Positions 1 through 10,961 of a stretch of DNA of 64,000 bases are shown one piece after another. The notes under the pieces are model-generated. The model had not been told where the DNA came from. It saw only the letters and a program-made list of their open reading frames with translations, and did not search any database. How positions within the stretch are numbered: position 1 is the stretch's first letter; the number at the start of each line of letters is the position of its first letter. Source of the DNA: Tretioscincus oriximinensis (Eukaryota > Chordata > Lepidosauria > Squamata > Gymnophthalmidae). The stretch covers positions 310,001 through 374,000 of the forward strand of contig JAJVDF010000379.1 in the NCBI GenBank assembly GCA_022410635.1, read 5' to 3'. Made by a program: the position numbers and the translations under genes.

Positions 1-245
1 ATTCATATTTTTATCCTGCTCTACACCCAGAGGAACTCAGGGTGGGCAACAACATTAAAAACAGAGTACAGTGCAGGCAATAATTATAAAGTGGTATTTT
101 AAAGTAACTTGGAATGCATTTTAGTTAGGAGCAAGAAGTTTTAAACCAACAAATGCAAAATTTACACACCATAATCTCTACAAGGCATGCGTCTTAGCAA
201 ATCAGGTCTTTTCTACACTGAGCCTTATTTCCAGAATATATCTTA
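1..245. other. no recognised feature
   Basis: AT-rich sequence with no convincing coding, RNA or repeat signature. It lies just before a minus-strand CR1 tail. Confidence 0.5.
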
Positions 246-510
246 AAATAATAACAACATAAGAGAAGCCCTGCATCTAGTCCAGCATTCTGTCTCGCAT
301 CATGACCCATCAATTGGACTAGGTGGTCAAGCAGAAGAAGGAAAAACCCTCACCTGTTCTTAGCTCATTGCAAATGGTACTTCAGGATTACTGCCTGTTT
401 TTTCCATCCTAATAGCCATGCACCTTCCTTCCATGAATTTATCTAATACTATCTTGAAACCAGCCTGGCCGCTAACTACCGTACTGGAATGTTTTCTATC
501 ATCTACATAC
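246..510 (-). mobile_element. CR1 LINE 3' end, old copy
   Basis: On the minus strand this is the non-coding 3' part of a CR1 retrotransposon. The plus strand shows diagnostic blocks in the family order: a decayed 'aacataagagaagcc', then 'ctagtccagcattctgt', then the 'gcaaatggtacttcaggatt' and 'ctaatactatcttgaaacc' blocks. The same blocks occur at 5649-5920 and, reversed, at 24950-25218. It is 5' truncated, as CR1 copies usually are, and more diverged than the 5649-10125 copy, so it is probably older. Confidence 0.75.
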
Positions 511-529
511 TAGGACAAGCTAAGACAAA

Positions 530-690
530 GCTGACTTACTGAACCTTATTCTGGGCTCTATCTTGGTACAGAGCTTGTCCATCCACTTGCCAGTGTAGAC
601 TACAGCAGGCTTCTGTTCTAATATATAGCCCAGAATAACGGAAGCATTCTGAGATATATTTTGGAATATGGCTCACTGTAATAAGGGCCT
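530..690 (-). repeat. short inverted-repeat element, unnamed family
   Basis: A block resembling 'ccttattctgggct..tatcttgg', 'ccatccac..tgccagtgtagac' and 'atatagcccagaataa' recurs near 14262-14402 and 38095-38215, and more weakly near 46270-46375. 'cttattctgggct' and 'agcccagaataa' are inverted within this copy, so the unit folds back. No coding capacity; class unknown, a small non-autonomous DNA transposon is likely. Confidence 0.45.
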
Positions 691-2190
691 GTGAGACCCC
701 TTCTATCTTAGTTATTTTGTGACACAATTTTATTATGCAGTTTTAACCTAACACTGCATAACCTAAAAACCACTTATAGTGGTTAATTTTAATTTATAGT
801 GGTTAAGCTTTAATTGTCTGGGAGCAGCCCATTAGTAGCTTTCTCTGTAGCTCCTTTCAAACAGATAATTGTTTTTTGTCTAGTTGAAATGCTCTAGGCT
901 CTACTTTTAAAAGCATATTTTTCATTATAAAATAGGATTTCCACATCAGAACCAGGATAGAGGTTTGAACCTTTAAGGGTGCATCACGCATTAGAAGCTG
1001 CACCTGATGAAAAGTCCTCTCTTCCCTAGCCATTAAAGGTACAAGCCTCTATTCTGTTTTTATGTGGGAACCCTACTGTAAAAATCTTATTTATTTGAAA
1101 AAATAGCAAAGACACTAAATATGGATATAAAATAAAGCACCTTTTATTGAAGGAACAGAATAGCAATATGTGCATAAGTTTTTCTTTCAACAGTAATAAA
1201 AGACAATGATGAAAATAAATTGGTAAGTGTTTAAAATACAATAATGAAAAACTTACAAGTATTCATTTCAAACTATATGCTGGAATTACTTCATCGCAAC
1301 CTATGAAGATAGGCTATATAAAAGATCTTTATCTTGCCACTTCCTCCACAGTATGCATAAACCTTTACAGCAGTCAGATCCCATTTACCTGAAAATAAGT
1401 CAAAACAGTCATTTAGCTGAAGTGTTTAACATATGCTTTTAATAAAAGACATTAGCACTGCTAAGGTTCTGAACATAAATATGTTTTTATTCTGCTTTTA
1501 ACCTGTCTTCTTACTTTGCTGGTAATATTCAGTGTGCATTTATAATCATCAAAGATTGAAAATAAATCACATTTATTTCATCCCCCAATGACCTTTTATT
1601 CCTATGTGTTCTAATCAGTTGCTTCACCTGAGTAATAGATGTCTGCATTGCCTTTGGACTGCTTTCAACACGTTCACTGCTGCTTCTCCCCAATCTATTA
1701 CTTACTTTCTGGAACACAAGGAACTGTCACCTGCTTTAGTCCCTTGACTTTAAAATCAATGGAAGTTTGAAGTGCTGTTTATTTTATTCCTTCTTTGCAC
1801 AATGAGATTCTTTATATTTCAGCTGGTGTAGTAATCAGTGAATTGGCTCAAATTATCCCCCTCCTTGTAGAACTTTACCAGGCAATGCAAACAGATTGGC
1901 TTTCATCCTCATCACCACCATTTTACATCATTTTGTAACCTTAAAATAGGATTTTAGACTTATGTGATAGCGCAAAGCATTTCATGCGTTAAGTTGCTGT
2001 ATAAATGATTAATAACTGTGATTCTAATTGTCTTTCTTGCAGGCAATTTTCTTGGAGTGGGCAGGTGGGAGTTAGAAAACAGAGTGCTATAGAATGTGCT
2101 TTAAATTTTCCATAAGAGGCTTACTTTAGGTCAAATTGCCACCTGAAGTATACTGTAGATGTTGATTTATGCTGTATTCGCATTACACCT
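691..2190. other. no recognised feature
   Basis: AT-rich stretch without a supported gene or a repeat I could name. Short open frames on the minus strand (1026-1241, 1529-1717) look like chance: no domain, no splice context, low-complexity composition. Confidence 0.5.
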
Positions 2191-2299
2191 TTAAAAAGGG
2201 TTGAAAATCGCAACAGAAAGTTCCAAATTGACACCAAAGTGAGGGCTTAAAATGCAGCCAATGTTACCTAAGCATCCAATCCAAGTTAGAGTCCCTATT

Positions 2300-2960
2300 G
2301 CACAGTGGTGAGTGCTCATACAGTCCAATGGAGCTGCACAGGAAGCTGGAAGAACCTGTTTTTCCAGAAAGGGAGGGGGAGAACAAGCAGCCGAGCCAAG
2401 GAATGGCAAACGAATGAGCCCCCAGCTCTGCCCCCTTGCTCACTTTTTCCTTTGTCCCTCCCTCCCCCAGGCCATTTTGAAGGACTCATGGCAGCTAATA
2501 GTATACACATACAGGAACTGATATATTAAAAGCAATGGAGGCAGAGAGTGGAGAAGGGAGAGCTGTGTGGTTTTGGTAAAATTGCTCCTGTGTGGTGCTT
2601 AACTCCCTCCTCCCTCCCCATGACTGATCGGGATTGTAACTCCTCCTCCCTTGAGGGTCAGGAAGAACTGGCCCAAAATGTTATGAGCGCAGCAACCCAA
2701 CCCAGGAACGCCCCTTTTCCTAATAGGCTGAGTTTCCTATAATATCACATCTCAGCACGAGGCTGAGATGGGATTGGCTATGGGGAACTGCGTTGTTGGA
2801 GTACAAGTAACATGAATGACAAAATGGAGCAACAACAACAGAATTTCACCATTAATTGCACAGCGGAAACCTGTGGGGTGCGTTTTGAGCGATGCAGGAG
2901 CTCTTTGGAGAATGTTTTTATGGTAACACATTCAGAACGGTGGAGTTTGGTTAGAGCTAG
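2300..2960 (+). repeat. unclassified interspersed repeat, copy 1
   Basis: GC-richer island within AT-rich DNA. The part at about 2530-2745 matches the reverse complement of about 41850-42125: shared blocks are 'gagtggagaagggagagc', 'ggtcaggaa.aact', 'aaaatgttatg.gc' and 'ccaggaacgcccctt.tccta'. Another block, 'tttttatggtaacaca' near 2917, recurs in the same orientation near 41687, so the unit is partly symmetrical. Such internal symmetry suggests a non-autonomous DNA transposon. No protein domain is visible and ends were not resolved. Confidence 0.5.
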
Positions 2961-3404
2961 GGTTGCTATATGTCTAGTGGGCATGGTTTGCTGGAGGGGT
3001 CTAGGTGTGAGTGGCTTGGAAGGAATTCTAGGGATCCTAGTTTTTCATATTAAAGTGTGGTAACCTTACATGTCTCACTGATTTCATGGATAGTATATGA
3101 TTTTACCTTGTCTGGGCAGAAAAGTCCAATGTCCATGGTTTTTGCAAATTTAAAGAAGAGAGGTTTGATGGATGAAATGTTGTTTGCAGAGGATGGAGTG
3201 TGGTGGTGAAGGTGGTAGTGAGATAGGTGGGATGGGATAGGCAAACTGGATTTGGGGTGGGTTAGGGCAGGAATATGGGATTGGGGTGGGGTGGTGATGG
3301 GACAAGAGTGGAATGCGACTAAGATTTCCATCTGTTTTTTCTCCAATGGGAAATGTAATCCTAGTTGGCCATAATTGTGTCATGAAGGGAAAAAGACAAA
3401 GGAA

Positions 3405-4092
3405 AAGTTTTAGGAAAACTTAGTAAGACCAAATTATTTCAAGTCTCTGGGCACAAATGAATTAGATCCTAAGGCACTGAAGAAATTAGTGGAGTAATTG
3501 TGGAACTTTTTGCTCTACTCTTTGAGAATTCCTGGGAAATGGAGAGAATCCTGGAAGACTAAAGAAGGATAAATGTCTTTATCTACAAAAGAGGGTAAAG
3601 GGGAAAACCAGGAAATTATAGACCTTTGAGCCTTATCTCAGTATTGGAAAATGTTCTTAAACAAATCTTTTAATAGCATATTTGCAGGTTCCAAAATAGA
3701 AATCCAGTAATTAAAAGGACCAACATGGTGACCCATTCCTATGTAGAATGGTTAAAGTAACTAATGTTTAGTGTGAAGAAGAAACAGAGTTAAGATAACT
3801 GTTACATTAAAGAGGACTGAATTGCCCAAGAACCAAGGGGATAAAACTTCAGCGTTGGAGATACAGATTAGACATTAGAAAAACTTCTTGACATTAAGAG
3901 TCATCATTTAGTGGAAAAGGTTCCCTCACAAAGTGGTAAGCTCCCCTTCACTGAAGATCTTCAAGTAGAGACTAGATACCCATCCAGGCAGACTGTTTTA
4001 GTGAATCTGCATTTTGCAGGGGTTGAACTGATGACCTTGGAGGTATCTTCCAATTCTATAATTTTATGATTCTATGATTTTATAGTTTTAAT
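3405..4092 (+). mobile_element. CR1 LINE, old internally deleted copy
   Basis: The first half (3430-3680) translates with interruptions into the N-terminal reverse-transcriptase region of CR1 ORF2: a 'LDPKAL..LV' block, a 'WEM..ILED' block, then 'GNYRPLSLIS' shortly before 3650. The second half (3840-4085) is a CR1 3' end: 'gattagacattagaaaaacttc' and 'aagtggtaagctccccttcactg', then a tail of short ATTCTATG-like repeats at 4055-4085. The catalytic RT motifs between the halves are missing, so an internal deletion or template jump joined them. The ATTCTATG tail differs from the GTTCTTAT tail of the other copies, so this is another, probably older, CR1 lineage. Confidence 0.7.
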
Positions 4093-5640
4093 TTGATCTG
4101 ATTTTTTGTTTATATGAAATTGACCAATTTAGTTTCAACTACACATAGTAAGAGAAGGCTTAAGACTTCAGAAAAGGTCACCATGAAAATCATCTCTTGA
4201 ATATGCCAGTAGGTTATTAATTTAATCTAGGCAATTAGTCCCTAAAACATCTTCATAACATAGTGAGTTTATTTCTCAGTAGGCATATTTACAATTGCAC
4301 TATTAATACAACAAATATGGCACAGTATAGCTGTTTTCTTCCCACATGCTTAAGCAGCTAAACATTCAGTCAAGATATAATAACTATTGGAAAGCATAAC
4401 CATTATTAATTATAACTATCTACCAACACATGATTACATTTGGTAATGTTTTCTTTTGACTTTTCTATTATTTCAGAAGCTGAAGCTCATCAGATTGTTT
4501 CCTGTGAACATAATGTTGCATAATCTGATAATTAGATGCATAATCTGATAACTGTGGCATCATGCTTTTGTAAAATGTACTGCATAATTATCAGAGAGAT
4601 GTTATAATAGCTCTTTTGTTAAGTTAGATTTCAGTGGCAGAAAAAATAAATCTTGAATTATAGTTTTTAATTCACTGGAAGATGTTACAAAATCACATGA
4701 GGAAAATTGCAGTACATAAGACTAATCAGATCTTTAGCATCATTGATAATACTGGTACTGCTTGTTTGATTATGCTGTTATAGAAATTATTCTAACCTTT
4801 GTTTTGAAATTACATCACATTCTGTGCTACAACAGCACCTGGGATTAATACAACATTGTACTACAGTGACATTAGTACTGTACTTATTGTAAAATAATTA
4901 TACTAATCCAGTGTACAAATATTCTGTGCATTGAGCATTAGAGGAGAAACACTTTGTTTGAATATCAACAGGATACAGAGTCTCAGGGACCTAGTAAGGC
5001 TAAGTAACACTGAAACCAAAATAACTTTACAACTAATATTTTAATGGATATTTATGTTTTTCCATAATGTTCAGAAGAAAATAGTTTTACGTTCTTGTTG
5101 TAAAATGATTTGAATATCACTGAGTGGGGAATGATTATAACTAAATGGTATAGAAATTATGTTGAATGGAGGTGGTTGCTGGTTCCATTCCAAACTTGGT
5201 CCCAGGAGTAGGTAACTCTCTAAGCAATTTCTGTCAAGAATGCTGTGTTAAGATACCCACTCAGTCAACCCAGGGGTCCATGACTTGAGAGAACATGGTA
5301 TAAGAAGTGCATCACTGAATTGGCTCCCATGACCTGTCTAATTTGACAATCTGTTCTCAAACTGATCACACAGAAGTGCAAGAAGGAACACCAGCAGGAC
5401 ATAAGCACACAGCTTGCTCTCCTTGCACTCTCCCAGCCTTGAAGTCTTACTTCCATTAATTGATTCAAACCTACTTTGAAACTATCCATGCCAACACTTC
5501 ACTTCAAAGGTGCAATTTTAAAGGTTTAACTATGTGGAAACAAAGGTTTACTTGTGCCTATCCTGATTTATCCGGCATTCAGTTTCGTAAGTTCTAGTTC
5601 GGACCTTTTATGAAAGGGGGACAAATTGTAGACACTATAT
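4093..5640. other. AT-rich non-coding DNA
   Basis: No gene or named repeat seen. A short direct duplication, 'gcataatctgataa' twice within 4513-4550, is the only local structure. If the GFRA1 assignment downstream is right, this is intronic. Confidence 0.5.
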
Positions 5641-6358
5641 TTTATACACATAAGAACATAAGAACAGCCATACTGGATCAAGCTACAGCCCATCTAGTCC
5701 AGCATTCTGTGTCACACAGAGGCCCACCAGATGCACCTGGGCAGTCTGAACACAGGAAAGCAAAATATGCACCTATTTAGGACTCCCTGCAAATGGTATT
5801 TCAGAAGTACTGTCTGTTGCTCCATCCCGGAGGCAACATCCAGACATCCATCCTAGTACCCATTTGTACTCTTGGTGTCCATAAACCTATCTAGTCCTGT
5901 CTTGAAACTGTCCAAGCTGTTAGCTACCACTACCTCTTCAGGAAGTAAATTCCACAGACCAATGGCCCTCTGGGTGAAAAAATACTTTCCTTTGTCTGTT
6001 CTCACTTTTCTACCCATCAGTTTAAGGAGTGCCCTCTGGTCCTAGTGTTGTGTGATAGAGAAAAAAAAATTCTCTATTCACACTATACTTTCCTATGCAT
6101 GATTTTGTAAACTTCAATCAGATCAACTCTCAAACGTCACCTTTCGAGGCTGAAGAGGCCCAGACGTTGCAGCCTGACTTCATAAGGGAGGTGCTCCAAA
6201 ACCTTGATCATTCTTGTTGCCCCTTTCTGCATCTTCTCTAGTTCCACAATATCCCTCTTGAGATGTGGTGACCAGAATTGAACACAATATTCCAAATGTG
6301 GCCTCACCAGAGATTTATAAAGAGGCAAAACAACATTTGCTGACTTGCTTTCGATTCC

Positions 6359-6747
6359 TGTCATGACTAGCATTGCAGAGCTGAGAGCTTTTGGAGCCTA
6401 TATCAATCCTCAAAGATCCACTCCCTGATGAGTCAGCACTCCTTGATGAGGCAGCTAGTTCTAATCAGCAGCAAGAGCTAAGTAGACATATATAAACCAG
6501 CTGCTCAAGGCCATACTTTGCTAGAAGCACTTCGTCACTTGGCTTCTGAAAAAGTGTTTGATTTGTCTGACCTTGCTTATATCTTGCTCCTGACAGTTTT
6601 GCTCAACGTTTCTTTTTACAGACTTGGTGTTTTCCTTTGGAGTTGTTGTCCCCATTGTGGAACTGAGGGTGCCACAGGGTTTTTATAACATGTCTATGGG
6701 CAACTGTCCCCAGCACATTAACAGACTCACTGCCTTAGGATGTTACA
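6359..6747 (+). mobile_element. solo LTR nested in CR1, with 5-bp target duplication
   Basis: 389-bp insertion in CR1 ORF2. It begins TGTCATGAC and ends GATGTTACA, the TG...CA ends of an LTR. Direct flanks are 'attcc' (6354-6358) and 'agtcc' (6748-6752), a 5-bp duplication with one mismatch. The empty site is visible in the other CR1 copy near 24513, where the equivalent sequence is continuous. A TATA-like 'tatataaa' lies at 6489-6496. No coding sequence, so the internal part was lost by LTR-LTR recombination. A Ty3/gypsy or ERV origin cannot be separated from the LTR alone; orientation is set by the TATA box only. Confidence 0.8.
6489..6496 (+). promoter_or_regulatory. TATA-like box in solo LTR
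   Basis: 'tatataaa' about 130 bp into the LTR, a usual place for an LTR promoter between U3 and R. Suggests the LTR reads on the + strand, opposite to its host CR1. Confidence 0.4.
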
Positions 6748-8854
6748 AGTCCTTTCCTAATTATCTCCAACATGGAATTTGCCTTTTTTTTGTTGCTGCT
6801 GCAAACTGGNTGGATCTCTTCATCGAATTGTCCACCAACACCCCAAGATCCTTTTCTTGCTCAGTCACAGAAAGCCTCATTCCCATCAGGTGGTAGTAGT
6901 AGTTGGGGCTCTTTGCCCCAATGTGCATGACCTTGCACTTCTTAAATTGAAGTGCATTTGCCACTTCGATGCCCACTCACCCAAATTTCAATAGATCACT
7001 CTAGAATGCCTTACAATCATTTTCAGTTTTCACTACCCTGAACAGTTTAGTGTCATCAGTGAACTTGGCTACTTCACTATTTACCACGGCATCCAGATCA
7101 TTTATGAATATATTGAAAAGCAAGGGTCCCAGTACAGACCCCTGGGGTACCCCACTTCTTACATCTTTCCACTCAGAGAACTGTCCATTTATTACTACCC
7201 TCTGTTTTCTATCTTTTAGCCCATTTCCAATCCAGTACAAAATCTGTCCTCTTATACCATGAGTGTGGAGCTATTTTAGAAGCCTTTGATGAGGGACTTT
7301 ATCAAAAGCCTTCTGAAAATCTAGATAGACAATATCAACTGGATCCCCTTTATCTACATGTTTGCTAACATTCTCATAGAATTCTAGCAAGTTGGTAAGG
7401 CATGATTTACCTTTGCTGAAGCCATGCTGAGTTTCATTCAGCAATGCATGCTTCTCCATGTGTTTAGTAATTTTGTCCTTAACTGTAGTTTCCAACACTT
7501 TACCTGGAACTGATGTTAAATTGACAGGTCTATAATTTTTGGAATCACCCCGGGATCCTTTTTTGAAGATTGGTGTTACATTAGCTACCCTCCAATCTAC
7601 TGGTACAATGCCTGATCTTAAGGAAAATTTAAATATTTTGGTTAGAAGTTCAGCAATTTCACATTTGAGTTATTTAAGAATTCTTTGGTGAATGCCATCT
7701 GACCCTGGGGATTTACTAATGTTTAGCTTATTAAGGCTAGCAAGGACCTCCTCCCTGGTTATCTCTATCCAGTTTAATTCTTCTGGTGTTCTTCCTGAGA
7801 AGACTAAATCTGTTGAGAGTAAATACCCTCTGTCTTCTTCAGTAAAAACTGAAGCAAAAAATTCATTTAATCTCTCTGCAATCTCCACGTCCTCCTTCAT
7901 TATGCCCTTTTGTCCATTGCTATCTAGTGGTCCGACTGCTTTCCTGGTAGTATTCGTATTTCTGATGTATTTGAAAAAGTCCTTATTATTTCTTTTAATA
8001 TTCTTTGCAGTGTGCTCCTCAAAGTTTTTCATCACATCCCTTACTCTACCACCTTGTATTTGGTTTGAAAGTTTGTGCACCCTTCTGTTACCCTCACTAG
8101 GATAATCCTTCCACTTTTTAAATGAGTTTCTCTTCATTGTACTGACTTCCCTTACTGCAAAGGTAAGCCATACGGGTGTCTTCTTGGACTTGACGGAACC
8201 CTTTCTTCTCTTGGGAATGCCCCTGGTTGGTTCTAAAACTACCTGCTCTAGGAAGCAATCAGTTAGCATGTCTAAGAATTTTATTTCTTTTTCATGCATT
8301 GAACAAGGGTTTGCCCAATCAATGTGTGGATAGTTGAAGTCTCCCAATAGTACTATCCTTCCCTTTTTGGAAGCTTCAATGACCTCATGTTCCAAATGAG
8401 TATCACTTTCAGGTGTTTGGTTAGGAGGCCGGTAGCATANTTCAATATTAGACTTGTTTTCTGAACTGATAATGTTATCCACAGTGCTTCTGTGAATGGG
8501 TCTGTTTTACCTGGAAATTCAGCCCGTAGGATTCGATCTCTTCTTTAACATACAAGGCCACACCACCATATGGTCTCCCTTTACTATATTTTCTGTATAG
8601 TTTGTAACCTGGGATTACTGTATCCCATTTTTCTTCTGTCCACCAGTTTTCAGTTATTTCAATAATATCGACATTATGGTCGTTCACTAAGTATTTAACT
8701 CTCCTATTTTTGCTCCGAGGCTTCTGGCATTTGCATACAGGCATTTATATGCCCTTCTCCAGTGCAAGTTTGGCCCCGTATATTTGTGAGAAACCACTGT
8801 TTGCTCATTACAGCTTTTTACTTGAATACTACAACCGGGCCCACCCTCTAATAC

Positions 8855-8936
8855 TATACTGCTGAAAACAATTAAGGGAACACTTTAACATACACTGTTA
8901 AGTTAAAGTGTTTCCTTAATTGTTTTCAGCAGTATA
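8855..8936. mobile_element. palindromic mariner-type MITE, copy 1 (nested in CR1)
   Basis: 82-bp near-perfect hairpin: left arm 8855-8889 begins 'tatactgctgaaaacaatta', right arm 8902-8936 is its reverse complement with one mismatch; 12-nt loop. The ends are TA, as expected for the TA target of Tc1/mariner transposases. It interrupts the CR1 between ORF1 and ORF2. A second copy is at 36984-37066. No transposase is encoded, so it must have been moved in trans. Confidence 0.75.
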
Positions 8937-9032
8937 TATTATCTGCATAATTCTGTTCCTCACCAATTGCATTTACATTTACACTATCTTGAACTGAATG
9001 CTGCCCAGCTCCTGTCTGCTTTCCCCCAGATA

Positions 9033-9551
9033 TCAGTTTAAAAGCTGCTCTGCAACCTTTTTAATGTTAAGCGCCAGCAATCTGGTCCCATCTTGGTTGA
9101 ATTGCAACCCATCCCTTTTGTACAGGTATGACCTGTCCCAAAATGTTCCCCAGTTCCTGACAAATCTAAATCCTTCCTCACGACACCACAGCCTCATCCA
9201 CGCATTGAAGCTTTTAATCTCTGCCTGTCTAACTGGCCCTGTACGTGAAACAGGTAGCATTTCAGAAAATGCTACCTTGGAGGTCCGGGATTTCAATCTT
9301 CTACCTAGCAACCTAAATTTGGCTTCCAGGACTTCTCGTTTGGCTCTCCCAATGTCGTTAGTACCAACATGTACCACAACACCTGGCTTCACCCCAGCAC
9401 TGTCTAACAGCCTATCTAGATGTAGCGTGATTTCTGCAACCTTAGCACTCAGCAGACAAGTTACCATGTGGTCAGCATGCCCCTCACACACACTCCTCTC
9501 TATATGCCTAACAATTGAATCACCCACTACAAGAAGCCCCCCTCCCACCAC
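9033..9551 (-). CDS. CR1 ORF1 protein with SGNH/GDSL-type esterase fold
   Basis: 172-residue open frame, uninterrupted, ending at a stop before ORF2. It has the SGNH blocks in order: 'VVGDSIVRHI' (residues 8-17, nucleophile Ser in GDS), 'VVVHVGTNDI' (about 58-67, block III Asn) and 'RDGLQFNQDG' near the C-terminus. CR1 ORF1 proteins are known to carry such an esterase domain after an N-terminal RNA-binding part. In SGNH enzymes the last block is normally DxxH; here the His position reads Gln (codon CAA near 9105), so catalysis is probably lost. The N-terminal PHD/coiled-coil part is not visible, so this is a partial ORF1. A host esterase is unlikely: it sits exactly where CR1 ORF1 belongs. 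Confidence 0.8.
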   Translation of the reverse strand: MVGGGLLVVGDSIVRHIERSVCEGHADHMVTCLLSAKVAEITLHLDRLLDSAGVKPGVVVHVGTNDIGRAKREVLEAKFRLLGRRLKSRTSKVAFSEMLPVSRTGPVRQAEIKSFNAWMRLWCREEGFRFVRNWGTFWDRSYLYKRDGLQFNQDGTRLLALNIKKVAEQLLN

Positions 9552-9859
9552 CTGTGGAGGACTATACTTAGGAAATATTTAGGATTTTTTTNAAAAAAAC
9601 CGAAACCCTCTACCTATTGGATATAATTAAAGTTATATTTGTTTTTTTAATTAAAAAACCCTAGTATTTCTTATTCTTATCTTTTAGTAATATGTATAAT
9701 CTTTATATCTCGCACCCAATTTTAACAACAAAATTTCAGAGCTTAAGCAAAGCAGAGCTGTTATTTTTTATTGATTACTATTGTAAATATATATATAAAA
9801 TCTAAATAGAATTATCTTTTANTTGTGGCGTAAAATTTCATGCACCGTTACGATGTGTA

Positions 9860-10125
9860 GTTTGGTCAAAATCCCCAAACTCCAAGCTTTCTCTCCTGGC
9901 TATTTTCTCCACCTTTTCCTTGGGCTGGAAAGAGGATGTGACTGAGCTTGTTTGCTAGCTTTTCCCTCACATTCACAAGCAAGCTCCTACCCCCCCCCCC
10001 CTTTCAGGGGCTTTGTTTTGCCGGAAAAAAACTGCTTTTTAAACTGCTAAAAATCCCCAAACTCCAAGCTCTCCTGGTGATTTTTCCCTCTTTTCCTTGG
10101 GCTGGAAAGACTTCTACATGACATA
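9860..10125 (-). repeat. CR1 5' UTR with duplicated ~62-bp block
   Basis: Two direct repeats, about 9871-9935 and 10048-10111, both run from 'aaatccccaaactccaagc' to 'ttttccttgggctggaaaga' with small indels. They lie about 180 bp apart, upstream (in element direction) of ORF1. Repeated 5' UTR units in LINEs often carry promoter activity; that role here is inference. A C-run (9989-9999) lies between them. Confidence 0.6.
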
Positions 10126-10684
10126 TAATTTCCTGGGTTTTAACAGTGCTCCTTTTAAAAAACTGAAGTAATGTTAAGTACACTCTTCTCTTCAGAAGCT
10201 GAATTTAGTGCGAACCTCCATATTTTTGCTAGGAGTGTCTTTAATAAATTTGAAGTAGATAATATCCAACCAGGGTTTGAATTCAAGAGCTACTAAATAT
10301 GTTTCCAGGTAAATTTAGAAAGTAAATAGCTCTCTGTTGTGTTCATTGGCTCACACATTGGCTGGAATCCTAATCTCACCTTCTAGTGACTGAGTTTGAA
10401 ATATGCAGTAACTTTTTTAGTTTCATGTCATAATATTAGTGAATGTCAAAGGACAGTTTAAACATACTGATAAGTATTATACAGTATCTGTTTTGATGCC
10501 ATATATTTAGCAGGCACAGTTACACTTCTATACTCATGTTATGCTCTTGAAACACATATGAATCTACGTTTCAATTTTGTTAGGAGTTATTGACTTAATT
10601 TTAAAACAATCCAAAATAATTAATCTATCAAATTGTGTAGAAACAGTGCTTAAATGACAGTTATGCCAGTGTTTTTATATGCAG
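10126..10684. other. no recognised feature
   Basis: AT-rich spacer between CR1 and the Penelope-like element; no gene, RNA or repeat signature seen. Confidence 0.5.
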
Positions 10685-10961
10685 AGGAGCTTGTAGCNCT
10701 TTGAGACTAACTTAAGAAAAGTGGGTGGCATAAGCTTTCGTAGACACATCTACTTCAGATGCTGAGGGACTAATGTCAGGATCAGGTATTTATAGTAAAC
10801 TGTGTATGGGAGATGACAAAGCATATGCAAATGTGTAAAGGTGATGAACTATAGGTTAGAAAAACAGGTAAATAGCAGAAAGTAATACTCTCATGTGAAA
10901 AAGTCCCTGGGGCAACAAGAGGCAATGTATGATAGTAGATCAATCAAATACTTAACAGGTT

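Larger units (their letters stand above)
6115..8744 (-). pseudogene. CR1 ORF2 (endonuclease-reverse transcriptase), broken
   Basis: In live CR1 elements this protein nicks target DNA and copies the element RNA at the nick. Visible parts in order: endonuclease start (8744-8475) with 'VDIIEITENWW', keeping the conserved Glu, and 'GGVALYV'; after a +1/-1 shift near 8478, 'VLLGDFN' (endonuclease Asp/Asn motif). The usual SDH-containing end of the nuclease is absent: the frame jumps from 'LEPTRG' to 'KTPVWLT'. Then RT finger and palm: 'SPGSDGI', 'VYLDFQKAFDKVPH' (motif A), 'SGVPQGSVLGPLLFNIFINDL' split by no stop, and 'FTDDTK' where the family has FADD. Stops lie at 7670-7672, 7271-7273 and 7001-7003 (a CAG-to-TAG change). 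The thumb and C-terminal region resumes after the solo LTR, 6358 to 6137. Confidence 0.88.
5649..10125 (-). mobile_element. near full-length CR1 LINE with nested insertions
   Basis: Minus-strand non-LTR retrotransposon of about 4.5 kb, of which about 470 bp are later insertions. In element order: a 5' UTR (10125 to about 9560) with duplicated blocks; ORF1 (9551-9033) with an SGNH-hydrolase fold; ORF2 (8744 to about 6115) with AP-like endonuclease and reverse transcriptase; and the 3' UTR ending at 5649 in GTTCTTATGTTCTTATG. CR1 copies are usually 5' truncated, so a copy reaching the 5' UTR is uncommon. It is dead: ORF2 has a frameshift near 8478, stops at 7670, 7271 and 7001, a frameshift near 6930 and a missing endonuclease C-terminal part. 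A solo LTR (6359-6747) and a palindromic MITE (8855-8936) are inserted into it. Confidence 0.9.

Noticed and set aside
7692..8105. 137-residue + strand frame and similar ones in 6.6-9.6 kb
   Set aside because: Antisense shadows of CR1 ORF2 and ORF1.
9033..9551. Host SGNH esterase gene
   Set aside because: It stands in the ORF1 position of a CR1, directly upstream of ORF2 on the same strand.
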